Shown piece by piece: positions 1 to 11,800 of a stretch of DNA of 64,000 nt; within the stretch, counting starts at the first letter, position 1, and every line of letters starts with the position of its first letter. Location of the stretch: positions 3,972 to 67,971 of the forward strand of contig QANU01016387.1 in the NCBI GenBank assembly GCA_003254905.1, in the 5' to 3' direction. The notes beneath the pieces were generated by a model. The model worked only from the letters and a program-made list of their open reading frames with translations. It searched no databases and was not told where the DNA came from. The DNA is from Nissolia schottii. Taxonomy: Eukaryota > Streptophyta > Magnoliopsida > Fabales > Fabaceae. A program made the translations under genes and the position numbers.

Positions 1-1080
1 ATCCAGGTCACAGGACCCTTCAGAATCATCTCCCTAAATCCTAGCATCGGTTCTAACATATATACAAACATAAGAACATACACACACATGAACACATAAC
101 CAGAAACAACCACCAAAGAGGTGAGCAAACTAAAGTTACCCACTTGTAGGAAAACCTGGTGGTGGTGAGGGAAGCTTGGAGTGAAGTCCCACAAGCCTTG
201 TTGTTTCCAAAGCTTGAGCTCCTCCTTTCTCCAAGGTGAAGAACTTCGAACAAGGTGGAGGGGGAAGAGGTAGTTCCTCTTGATTTTAGAAGGAAGAAAA
301 TGAAGAAGGATGGGGAGACTTAGGGGGCTGTGCTTCGGTTCATGGGAGGTGGAAGAGGGTGGCAAGAATGCTTGGCTTGAAGCTTGATGTTGGGTGTTCT
401 TGGAGCTTGGCTTGGTGTGTGTTTTTGGAGAATGTGGAAGATGAAATTTCTCTTGTACATTTGGGGGAAGGAACTCGGTTTGGGGGGGCTGAATGGTGAG
501 GCCATTACGTGAATTTTGAGATTTAGAAAAGGTGATGAATAGTAGAAGGCATGGGCATAGGTATGGCTAGTGATGGGATTTGGTGTAGTGTATAAGACAA
601 GTAAGGTGATGTGAGTCTTGGACGCATGATTTTAGGGAATTTTTTTTTTAGACAATAATCTCCTCTCTTAACTGTGCAGCCCTCCATTTCAGCTGCTGAA
701 ATTTCATTTTCTCCCGGCTCTGGTTCGCTCGTGTTTTATCGCTCGCAGTGTCAGTGCGTCACATACGGCCGTCCGAAAAATATTCCGTTTATACCGTCGC
801 GATCCTCTAATTCCCCTCTACCTCAGGGTATTAACATTTAAAGGGGTTTGTGAATTTTTCTGCGGGATATTATTTTCACGGACACCTGTTTGCGCGTCAT
901 AAATTTCATCGGCGAACAGCGGCTGTTCGGCTGTCTGCCAATCTTCCTACCGCGACCCGTTTTATTTCCTAAGGACATTCCTCCTAATAATTTCCCATAT
1001 TTATTTTCTAATCATGATTAGAAAATTAGTTTGATATTTATGTTTATGATTATTTTTCTAAGAAAAATCGGGATGTTACA
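1..1080 (-). mobile_element. LTR (left part off-window), TGTAACATCCCG family
   Basis: Read on the minus strand from position 1080 this begins TGTAACATCCCG, a common start for plant LTRs. It shares several blocks with 51663-52530 in the opposite orientation: the block ending CTGAAGGGTCCTGTGACCTGG (here at 3-25), the block around TTTTTCGGACG (about 770-785), and the AAGTGGGTAACT-like block (about 133-145). I infer two copies of one LTR family about 50 kb apart. The outer end lies beyond the window, so it cannot be told whether this is a solo LTR or part of a larger element. It abuts the transposase remnant at 1081 directly, which suggests it inserted into that CACTA element. Confidence 0.65.
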
Positions 1081-3700
1081 AAACCTGTATCCGTTAACAA
1101 AATAAATAGGCCAACTAATTGCTTTGTTCATAGGTCCCCCTGACAAACTCATCAAGTGATGGTTGCTGCTACAATGATTTTGCACCTATATAGATTTTAA
1201 AACTAAGTTATATGTATCCAATTACGATAAAGAAAATCGTTCGATTGAAATATATAGTTTAAAGTTAAAGACATACATAATTTGAAAACCATGAAGGAAA
1301 CATTGATCGTCGCATTGATTACCAAATTGTTGTCGAAACATCTTGTAAACACACATCAACATAATCAACGTTTTTAGAAACTGCGTATTAATAAATTAAA
1401 CAAGATTACAAGGATCAATTAAACTTACTGGTAATACGAAAAAACTTCTTCACAATTCAACAGAACAGCCAAGTGAGCTGCCACCCTTTCTTGCACATTC
1501 AACCAGTAATCATTTGTTCTTCCAGCTGCACGTCCAATTTGATTGAAAATTGAAAATGTTGACTAATTAGGCATTACACCGCCATCATCGTTACATCCTA
1601 CTGTGGTTCTATTGCAATTAACATTACCACCAAAGTAGTACGAACAAAAGTAAGAAGTTCCCTTGGTTAAAAATGCCTCCCATATCGACCCCTCAACTTG
1701 AGCCCTTTTTTATTGTTCTTTTGAACACTCCCATGCACTTTTCAAATGGATACAACCACCTATACTAAACCGGACCACATATTCAGTCTTCTTAAGCTAA
1801 TTGTACAGGCAAATGCTCCGTTACATCAAAAGATCCTGGGGGAAAACACCCTTTTAAGTGAACAAAGGATAATGGAAATATTTTGCTCCATGACTAAGAG
1901 GTTTTCAACATTAATAGTCGATGAGCATAAGGTTTTGAACAATTGGCTCAGCTCGCTTATCAGTTTCAACACGCTCTTCGGTAGTTTTCTGAATGCAATT
2001 GGGAGAAGATACTGCATAAACACATGATAGTTGTGACTCTTCATGCCAACTAACTTCCCTTGTGCTATATTGACACATCGAGCCAACTTAGATACATAAC
2101 TGTTAGGCATTTTCAGATCTTGTAACCAATGAAGCACAGTTCAAGGTGTAGCACACTTTGGGCTTCATGAAACGACCACCAGAAATTTGTTGTAGGTTCA
2201 ACTCAAGACATCTACAAAACTGTTCAAATATAGCCTTGCTTTCTCATTGTCCTTGGTCTGATCGGTGTCCATGACAGTATGCATTATATTATCAAAAACA
2301 TTTTTTTTCAATATGCATAACATTTAGAAAACGATGAACCAAGTTATCTTTCCAATATGATAAATCCCAGGGTATACTCTTCTTTGTCTAGTTTTGTTCT
2401 TCCTTGTAACCTTGAAACCTAACAACTTTGCTAACTTCAGTAATCTTCGAAAGATGTCTAACCTTCCTCAGAATCTCAAGGTCAGTTAATCTTTGTGGCA
2501 GCTCTTCATTTTCAATTCTGTTCTTTAGAAAGCCACACTTACTGTTTCTAAGCGTGTGCCCAAGTTCCAAGAATACCCTGTGACAATCAAACCAAGATTG
2601 TTTTCCTTCGTGTGGTAGCGGGAATGCTTTAGTGTCTTCCATACAAATTGGATAAGCTAAACTTCCCTGTGTCATCCATCCAGACAACATTCCATAAGCA
2701 GGAAAATCGTTAATAGTCCACATCAAACATGCCCTCAATACAAAATTCTGCTTAATGGACATATCGTACATAAGCACACCTAGATTACACAGTTGGTTCA
2801 ATCTAGGTTGGTTCAATTCATCTATCAAGGGTTGAAGAAAAACATCAATCTTTGCTTTAGGGTTGCTTGGGTCGGGGATTACACAAGATAAGAACAGATA
2901 AGGGTCTTTCATGTACATCTCAGGTGGTAGATTGTACAGTGTAACGATTACCGACCAACATGAGTAAGGTTTGCTAAACTAATTGTTACGAGTAAAGCTA
3001 TCAGAACAAAGCCCTAATCTCACATTTCGAGGTTCTGCCGCGAAGTTGAGGTAATCTTTGTCAATGTGTTTCCACGCTTCACCATGAGAAGGATGAGTCA
3101 TGTGACCATCATTTCTTTCAGTCTCAATATGCCATGTCATGTGCGGTGTCAAGCTCATCGATGCAAATAACCTCTTAAATCTTAGAAATAAAGGCAAGTA
3201 ATGAATTCGTTTAAAAGGAACATCCTTATATCTCCCAAGGCCAACTCTCCTTGGCTTAGACCTATCGGCACCACAAAATTTGCATTAAGTCAAGGATGCA
3301 TCATCATTATAATACAAAATATAGCCTGATTGAGAACAGTCAATCTTGATGGACCTTAAGCCAAGTTTAGAAGATACTTTCTTAGCTTGATAAAAGTTTT
3401 TTAGAATTTTATTCCTCAGTAGTGTCAACTCTTTAATGAAGTCAAGCTACTACTCAAACGATCTCTCACTTTGATTAGCGTCTGATTTCATAGTCAACAT
3501 CCTAGTTGTCACAGATAATCGTGAATGAACAAATCATTCCCACACCGGAGACTTTACTTCTTCTAACAAGCTATAGAAATTTTTGGCATCTGGATTGGGT
3601 TCCTCATGGAGTAAGTTGTCGTTGTGCATGTCAAAGTCACCTCCAAATGCATCGTTAACCATTTGTGAATATTTATCGTCATTAATCGTTTCTGGTTTAT
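1081..3700 (-). mobile_element. CACTA (En/Spm) transposon remnant, TNP2-type transposase
   Basis: Minus-strand reading frames carry pieces of the plant TNP2 / Transposase_21 family, in order from high to low coordinate. 2979-3197 holds an N-proximal part (RFKRLFAS, AWKHIDKDY, RNVRLGLCSD). 2388-2918 holds the core (YMKDPYLFLSCVIPDPSNPK, TINDFPAYGMLSGW, GKQSWFDCHR). 1826-2137 holds a later part (KLARCVNIAQGKLVGMKSHN, HVFMQYLLPIAFR). 1082-1150 holds the C-terminal block (LSGGPMNKAISW, FVNGYRF). The frames are interrupted, so this is a pseudogenised copy. Its 3' side is cut by the LTR ending at 1080. No CACTA terminal repeat was found on the 5' side. Confidence 0.85.
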
Positions 3701-3859
3701 TTGACACAAACCCAACTTGAACTCCCCCTCTTCATACTAACATCTACTAAAATCATTTACACCATTGACATCCCCCAATAAGAACTAACAGTGATAATGA
3801 TAAAATAACACTAATAAATGATAGCAAATAATTCTAATATCTAATAACACTAATAATTG

Positions 3860-4440
3860 TAATATTTGACATAACTTCAACATAATCTAAACCTAACATA
3901 ATATTAACTAAAATTAATCTAATAAATTTTGTTAATTAATATTAATCTAATATTAACTAAATTAACCTAACATAAAATTAACTAATTAAATAACATAACA
4001 AATTTAATCTAATATTACCTAACATAAAATTAACTAACCCTAAAAAATTAATCTAATATTAAATAAACCTAACATAATTTTAACATAATATAAATCTAAC
4101 ATAATATTAACTAAAATTAATCTAATAAATTTTGTTAGCTAATATTAATCTAATATTAACTAAATTAACCTAACATAAAATTAATTAATTAAATGACATA
4201 AAAAATTTAATCTAATATTACCTAACATAAAATTAAGTAAACCTAACAAATTAATCTAATATTAGCTAAACCTAACATAATTTCAACATAATCTAAATCT
4301 AACATAATATTAACTAAAATTAATCTAATAAATTTTGTTAACTAATATTAATCTAATATTAACTAAATTAACCTAACATAAAATTAACTAATTAAATAAG
4401 ATAACAAATTTAATATAATATTATTGACATAAACTAAAAC
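3860..4440. repeat. AT-rich tandem repeat, period about 203 bp
   Basis: The segment beginning ATATTAACTAAAATTAATCT recurs at 3901, 4104 and 4307, an exact 203-bp spacing, giving about 2.7 copies. Each unit is built from smaller variants of AACCTAACATAAAATTAACT, so an older, shorter repeat underlies it. Base composition is almost entirely A, T and scattered C. It lies on the 5' side of the TNP2 remnant and could be part of that transposon's subterminal region; this is inference. Confidence 0.85.
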
Positions 4441-5590
4441 GTCATTAAATTCTAATTTGTGATCAAATAATAATTTATAAGACTAAGAAAACCCCAAAAT
4501 GTAGTACAGGAGCTAACATAGGTCGTCTCTAAGGAAGTAATTTACAAGCCAATTCCAAGTGCAATTAATGGGGGTGTTGAAGATTTTAAAACGAAAATTA
4601 AAACAAAAGTAAATCAACAATAATTAAAGCAATATCCTACATATGGTGTTTCTAGATCCAAGAATTTATTGTCATCGATTCCCTAATTAATCATTCATAA
4701 AATGGGATGTTGTTGTTAGTTGAAATCTCTAACTAACAAGCAATTCACTTAAGAGATTACAATCATCAATCTCCAAGCATTAATTACACAACCTAATTAG
4801 ATCTAATTAGTTTCCCCAAAAAGTTCCCAAATCCTAAATCAGTAAATCCTACGATTGTCAAGATCTATTAATCTAGAATAACACTAACCAATAACATGCA
4901 ATCACTATATTACTAATTAGGGGCGGAACAAATTATGAATAAACATTAAGTACGAGATTCTCCAATTAAATCCTAATCTGGAGTTACCGCAGCAAGATAT
5001 TAAGGAAACTATGGCTCCATGAGTGGAGGATAAAAATGCATGATAAACAAATTAAATAACGAAGAAGAGAGTAGAAACTAATAAAGAATTGAGGAATGAG
5101 GGACGCAGGGTGAGAGAGAAAGTCCGAGAGAGATGGAGAATGAGGATAAGAAGACGTGGAAAGAGATGTGAATAGTTGGGATTTTTTATCTTTTAATTTA
5201 TTATAATTATTCAATTAAATAATAAAATAAAAGGTTACTCGAGTCAGAGATAGGGTCGGGTCACACAATGTGGACTAGGCACCTAGCCTTATATGAGTTG
5301 TGGGTCAATCGAGTATGACCTGCTAATCTGCCTAAAAGGGTCAAATTGGATTGGATTGGCAGGTCAACCCAACCTGTAGTACACCCCTGTAGTAGGTTAT
5401 TGTCAAGATTAAAGAAACTTCATTTTTTAAATTTCCTATCAATCAATAGGTGAAAAAGAGAATATAAGCATATGATGTAAAGCTAGCTGCCAATCTAAAT
5501 GTCACAACCACTTTCGACCCAGCCATGTTGCACTATCACAAGGCGGCTCTCATTTGGCACCCTGGCTACAAATCATTGGCATTAACAAAT
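4441..5590. other. Intergenic; LTR-like AT-rich sequence, no gene seen
   Basis: No convincing coding sequence. The stretch 4480-5000 has the look of an LTR or its leader (phrases such as ATAGGTCGTCTCTAAGGAAG) but I found no matching ends or target duplication. Short open frames here are of low complexity. Confidence 0.4.
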
Positions 5591-5593
5591 AAA

Positions 5594-6003
5594 TTGAAGG
5601 GATTGAATGGCTCCAAAAGAAGCAAATCTTGCAAATGAGGTTGAGCCAGGTTTCAATTCATTGGTTTTATTTATTGCTTGTGACTTCATGGTCTCTGCAG
5701 ACAAGGAATCCGTCCTTAAAGGCTGGGGCTATCTGCTTACACGTAATATTGGTGGCATACAAATGGGTGCGTTGCATTGGTTCAACTCTCTTTCTTACCT
5801 TGCGCCTCCCATGTGGTGGTCCCACCACCAGCTGGCCTCTTGTGGGATTTTTCACTACAAAATTTCTGGAATTGCGGGGATTGAGGGAGGGAATTTACTC
5901 CAACACATATCCATTCCACGATCTCACTTCACAGTTCACATCATTGGATTTCTCTAATTTAAAAAATAATGTGAGAGGACAATCTTTATTAGACAATATT
6001 TAA
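5594..6003 (+). other. Unidentified stretch with overlapping short open frames
   Basis: Two overlapping plus-strand frames (5607-5957, 116 aa; 5629-6003, 124 aa) and one minus frame (5667-5855) are open here. The DNA is less AT-rich than its surroundings. I do not recognise any of the three translations, and none shows a clear domain, signal peptide or splice context. It may be the remnant of a host exon or a captured fragment. It is listed because base composition and open frames differ from the flanking DNA, not because a product is supported. Confidence 0.2.
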
Positions 6004-8274
6004 GGATTGGTCTATGGTGATGGGTTTTAATAAATTCTTTTATTGTATTAGATGTTGACAATGACTAATTTTTTGTTTTTTTTTATTTTGAGATTATCGA
6101 AGTACGTATGTCTCTTTTAATAAAGTATTTTTTCATGCACACTATTTAAAATTAAACCATTGACCGAAAGTTTAAGAAATTTAGTCATCTAATAATTGTG
6201 TTAGACTTTGTTGGTGGTTTAAGTACATGACGCCACTGGATGAAAAATAGCTGAAAAATGCCCCTTGCTATAGTATAGTCATAAGAGGATTTAAAAATAC
6301 TATCCCTCTACAAACATCAATAGAGATTATTGTACAAATATGATTTTAGCCTCTTACATGTATTTACACTCACAATATAAGTCAATTTCACTGACTCTGC
6401 AGAAAATACACACATTTATTTTTGAATCACACCAATTTTATTACAATTGAGCTAAGATATTTTAATTGTATCAATGCAAGAAATTTTCAAAACTAATTTA
6501 AAAAACATTTGTTTTAAGGTATGCTTACTTATTCTCAAGAATGAACACTTGAAAATGTTTTATTCTCGTGTTTATTTTAAGGTATTAAAATTTGTTCTCA
6601 AGAACAAATTATTCATAGAAAAATTATATACCCAAAGTTCTACGCATTTTTATTCCCACCTCATAGGTTTGAGAATGTTTTATTCTCATGTCATGAGAAT
6701 GAGAATAATGTGGAAAAAATTTAATTTATCCTCGATTTTATTTTAAAAAATATAATGATAATAATAATAATAATATAATTAAATTTATTAAAGGTATTTT
6801 GATTATTATCATACATATTTCTGGTTATACAGAAATATGTATTACCAACCAAACATGTTATAAGTTATTATTGAGAACTTAAAAAAATACTCTGAAAATT
6901 TTAATTGTGAAACAAACAAGGTTTTTAGAATACACATGAATGATATTCTTAGATATTGTATCATTAAAAATGTCATTTTTGAAGATGTGATTTTAAAATT
7001 TAAACAAACTCTCCCTTCAAGTAAACTCTTAAATTTGGTCCTCCTAATTTTTGTATCAGTTAAATTAGTTCTTATAAAAATAAAACAAAGAAATGAATCC
7101 CTGCCAAATAATATTGTACTAGTGTAGGACATATTAGTGTCTCTAAAATTAAAAGTAGGAAAAATCAATTTTAAAAGATCTATAAACGGTTTAGGTTTAA
7201 ATTGATATATGATGAAAAGAAAAATCAATGACCAATTTATCTCATGTTTCTTCTTATTAATGACTAACTTGAGTGGTTTAACTGTGAAGGAACAATGTGT
7301 CCAACAATTAGACTTGTTGCAAGTTTTTTTTTTTCTATATAAATTAATTTTTTTTATACAAAATTTTACAGAGACATATTTAAATGTATACTCCATTCGA
7401 ATTTTGAGGGGGCTAATCCTACTTTCTATGTTCTCTCTTTTACTTCTGATATCCGTTTTTGTGAGGGTTATACGGGGGTATGCCATCGTTTTTCTATCTT
7501 GGTGGCAGTCCTACCTTTTTTTGTTTAGTTTTTTTATTCAATAAATTGCTTAGATCTATTTTTTGAAACAACGGATATTGTGTTTTCATTCCCCTCTGTA
7601 ATTATTTTTGTTCCCTTTTATGGGTGTTTTCCATTTTTTTGAGGTGTTTCTTTTGCAGGCATTTTACAAAATGATTAAGATATACAGATCTATTGTGAAA
7701 GAGATGTAATGCATTTTTCAAACTGCAGTACTTGTGCTAGTCTTCAATGTGAAAAATGTGTAGATATCAATAATTTTTAAGTAAGAAGCACAGTTATAGA
7801 TCTTTGGTTAGTTCAAAAAGTAGAACATATTTATTTTTTATTAATATTAAATCTTATATATCTTTTCTAATTTATAAGTGCTGATAAGTTAACCTATGAG
7901 TGATTTTTTTTTTGCTCTCAGTTAAAAAAAAAAGGAGTTTTTGATTTTGTCGAAAGCATTTAAGCTAAACATCATTTTAGTTATTGAAGTGAAATTATAC
8001 GAATGACTCATTTTAGTTTTTAAAATCCAAAAATTAATTTTCTAATCACTAAACTCATAAATTATAGTAGTTGTTTTTTTTGTTCCTTAACCAAGTATCA
8101 ATATTCCAACCGCGAGTTTAGGAATGAAACAACTTTAAATCTCCGAGTCAACTATCCCATTCTTATACGTGTGTGGGCGCAAGCCAACGACTCGTATGCC
8201 AGAAAATAATAGTTTTTGTTTTTAATGATAAGTTGTAAATCATAATGGTCATTAACAACATACATCATTTTTTT
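6004..8274. other. Intergenic AT-rich DNA
   Basis: No gene is supported. A simple TAA/ATA microsatellite lies near 6755-6778. A 214-codon minus frame at 6842-7486 is Lys/Phe/Ile-rich, as expected of AT-rich DNA, and matches no family I know. Several short direct and inverted repeats (for example around 6540-6700, GTTTTATTCTC) suggest old MITE-like insertions without clear ends. Confidence 0.5.
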
Positions 8275-8666
8275 GACTTTTTTTCTCTTTTGCCCCCCTA
8301 ACTGAGACAATTTACCAAAATATCCCTGTTTCAAAACATAATACTCAACTGCCCCTGTTTCGTCTGACGTGGACTCCGCGGCACGCGTGGACGTCCACGT
8401 GGGATTCGCCAACGCGGTAGGCGAATACACGTCAGATTCGCCAACCGCGTTGGCGAATTTAGTGCAAATTCATTTCAGCTAAATTCGCCAACGCGGTTGG
8501 CGAATCTGACGTGTATTCGCCTACCGCGTTGGCGAATCCCACGTGGACGTCCACGCGTGCCGCGGAGTCCACGTCAGACGAAACAGGGGCAGTTGAGTAT
8601 TATGTTTTGAAACAGGGATATTTTGGTAAATTGTCTCAGTTAGGGGGGCAAAAGAGAAAAAAAGTC
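8275..8666. mobile_element. Foldback/MULE-type MITE with 187-bp arms
   Basis: The left arm 8275-8461 and the right arm 8480-8666 read as reverse complements over 187 bp with no mismatch that I could find, around an 18-nt loop (8462-8479). The ends are GACTTTTTTTCTC and GAGAAAAAAAGTC. The element is flanked by a perfect 9-bp direct repeat, CATTTTTTT at 8266-8274 and 8667-8675, which fits Mutator-like transposition. The inner half of each arm is CpG-rich and itself contains short palindromes such as TTCGCCAACGCGGTTGGCGAA-like units. It ends 192 bp upstream of the DUF3537 start codon, so it probably lies in that gene's promoter or leader. It has no coding capacity. Confidence 0.9.
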
Positions 8667-8858
8667 CATTTTTTTCCTTCTGTTTAAGTTGTTATTTTTT
8701 GTTTTTGTTATTTTTTTTTAATGTTATATATACACACGCAAAAAAAAAAAAAAAACAGGGACTCACAGTCAGTTCCCAACATTCCCATCACCACAATAAA
8801 TCGCTAAACAAACCCCATTCACCGAATCAATAACAATCTCCTCCACTTCTCCCCCCTC

Positions 8859-11800
8859 ATGGAGGCCATGGAGGGTAGCACCGCCGCCACCATAGGCCAC
8901 AACAATTCGAACGCGAAGGAGTCGCTGCTGGATCGAAGGAGCAAGTACAGCCGCAGCGTGTCCCACGTGAACGACGAGCTCCACAGCTTCCGATCCTACC
9001 TCCGCTGGATGTGCGTGGACCAGTCCAACCTCCTCACCGCCGCCCTCTCGTGGGTCGTCTTCCTCCTCCTTGCGGTGGCCGTCCCCGCCGCCTCCCACTT
9101 CCTCCTCGCCTGCCCCTCCTGCGACGCCCGCCACTCCCGCCCGTACGACGGAGTCGTCCAGCTCTCCCTCAGCGCCGTCGCCACGCTGTCGTTTCTCTGC
9201 CTCGCCCGCTTCGTCAGGAAGTACGGCCTCCGGAGGTTCCTCTTCTTCGATAAGCTCTGCGACGAAAGCGAGGCCGTTAGGATGAACTACACGGGACAGC
9301 TCAATGTATGTCACCGCTCTCTTTTTCTTTCCTTCTTTCTTTCCTTTTTTGCTTTGATGGATGGATCGATCGAACTTTCAGTTTCTCTGTTCTTTTCTTT
9401 TCTTTATTTTTCTAAATGCGTTTTTGTTTCTTGCTAATTTTGCGCCACAATGTTGGAGAGAGCCCCGTATGCAGGGGCGACAAAATCGGCGCTGATTTTT
9501 TGTGTTCTTGCACTATTTTGACCAAATTATTTATTAGTAAAGTGAGTTTTGTACACCAAAAAATATACACTATATACTTATATATATAAAGTTTGTGTTT
9601 CAATGCATGTAATATTTGTACACTTAATTAAGTATAATTGAAAATATCGTCTATAAGTTTGTAATGTTTGTGCATTCATGAGAGTAAAGTTTGTGTATTA
9701 TTAATGGTATATATATGAGTGTATAAAATTAGATGTACATGAAACATTTTTGTAATAAAGTGCACACGGACATCTGATTGATTTTTATTTTTTTCATATT
9801 TATTGTGATCTCAAATTTTATTGTTATTTATTTATTTATTTGTTTTTTGTGTGGTTGATAGATCGTTTCTAATTATGTAAGTAGGTGCTCAGTAAGTTCA
9901 ATAATGTTTCAAATGTGAATTGACGGAAGGATGCTTCTCTCATTATGAACTTAATTTTTAATAAATTATTATAGGCTATTGGTGTGTTATGCTTTGTTAA
10001 ATATAATAATATATGATTGTTACTCCAGGAATGTATTGATATTTATATACTCTTGTTTAATATAAAAATATATAGTATGAAAATTTTTGGTCTATGAACA
10101 ATGCTATCCTTTTCCTTTTTGCCTATTTTGTTAATTGAGTTTATCTACTCTGTCGATTCGGCTTTTAATTTTGATATAGCTCTTGAATGTATTTGTCTCC
10201 GTTTGTTTTTGTTTTTTTTTGAGTTCTGAGCTTCTAATTTTGCTTCCTGAAATAGAAATTTTTGGATTATTCACACAAAACTTGAGATCCATTATTCCCG
10301 GGGGTGAAACTAAGGATCAAGTGACACACTGTATATATGACTTTTGACCAGTCACGTGATGCAGAAGTGGGAGTGTGAAACATTGCCGTGGCCACTTCCC
10401 AGCCACGATAAAATCGGAGATGGAAAGTGGGAAATTATGGAACTTCCCCATCAAAATTGGATGACAAAAGAGAGTATCTATGGCTTAGGATAGTTTAGGC
10501 TTTGATTGAGGGGAACCATAGCCTTAGCCTTCAAGTCTTAACCATCAAAACAGTAATTTGGCTTGCCCAAGTTTAAAAGATTAGTGCTAAGGAAAGGAAA
10601 CAACTGGAAAGTTCTAAAGCGACTGAAAAAGATTGATAGAGAGATGAAACCTTACTGATGGAGACTTTTTCCAGTACCGAGTATAATTTTGAAGTGCTAA
10701 TTAATATTGTTCCGAGCTTCATGAGGACACCTTCAGAAATAGTAATTCATTTTTTAGGTTGTCTGTCCGGTATCTTAGGCTTAGCCTTGACTAATCCCGG
10801 TTCACTCAGGTCACGCACCTGGTTACCTTGCTTAAGCGATACCAAGCGGCTTACCACTTGGACCAACCCCATTAGTTCAGAAATAGTAATTCTATGTGTA
10901 TAGTTGAATGTCTAACGACTAGCTTTTTAAAGTTCTGATATCCATCGTTAAAATACTTTCTCTGTAGAAATCCCTAACAAGTTATGCAGTGATTTAACTA
11001 ATAATTCTTGTCCAGCAGTTTTAGTTGTGAGCGAGATATAAGCTGCATTTGTTGATTATTCATTATAGATTTGGGGGAAATGACATGATTAGGAAAGCAC
11101 CCATCAATACCGTATTTCCTTTTGATCATGGTTCTCAAATCTGCTGTAGGGAAGAAAGCGAGCACCATAAACGCATCTGGTCCTCTTTGTCTCCCGTTTC
11201 TTTTTTCAAGTTCTATTATGTTTAGCTGAAAAGTAGAATAAAATAAAATGTTGGTATTTATTGGACGAAACATATATGCCATTGGGAAGAAGCAACGATA
11301 CCTGGTAGCAGGATAAAGCATAAGATCTCATCATTAAATCATTAAAATGATAATATAATTCATTCTTATTTTAATGATTTAATAATAAAATTCATTACTT
11401 TATTTTCTAAAGTGATGTGATCTTTTTTTAAAATATTTAAATCACTAATAAATATAAAGTATCAAAATTGTACAAGAATAATTTTGGTGGTGATTTTTCT
11501 TTTAGAAGAGAGAAAGAGAAAGGAGAAAATGGTTCCTCCATTATATAGAAACAACTAGAAACATGCTGAACTAGGTATATGTTCTCTAAGTGTTTAAAAA
11601 CCTTTTGACTACACACATTCTTTTCTCTTATTCCATTTTATGCACTACCCTTTGTTTTTCTGGTAAAATCCTATGCACTACTCTAATTGATCTCTATTCA
11701 ATTATTTATATGAATTGGATCAATCTTTACTTAGAAATTATTAAACATCCAAATACTTTCTTCTTTAAAAACAATATGGTATGCAAATACAAGGAAAATG

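Noticed and set aside
6842-7486. 214-codon minus-strand frame
   Set aside because: Composition is that of random AT-rich DNA (Lys, Ile, Phe, Asn); no motif, splice or promoter context.
8152-8430. 92-codon minus frame in the foldback element
   Set aside because: It lies in the palindromic arm and flanking AT-rich DNA, with no domain.
8769-9314. 181-codon minus-strand frame rich in Glu, Gly and Val
   Set aside because: Antisense shadow of DUF3537 exon 1, whose GC-rich third positions keep the opposite strand open.
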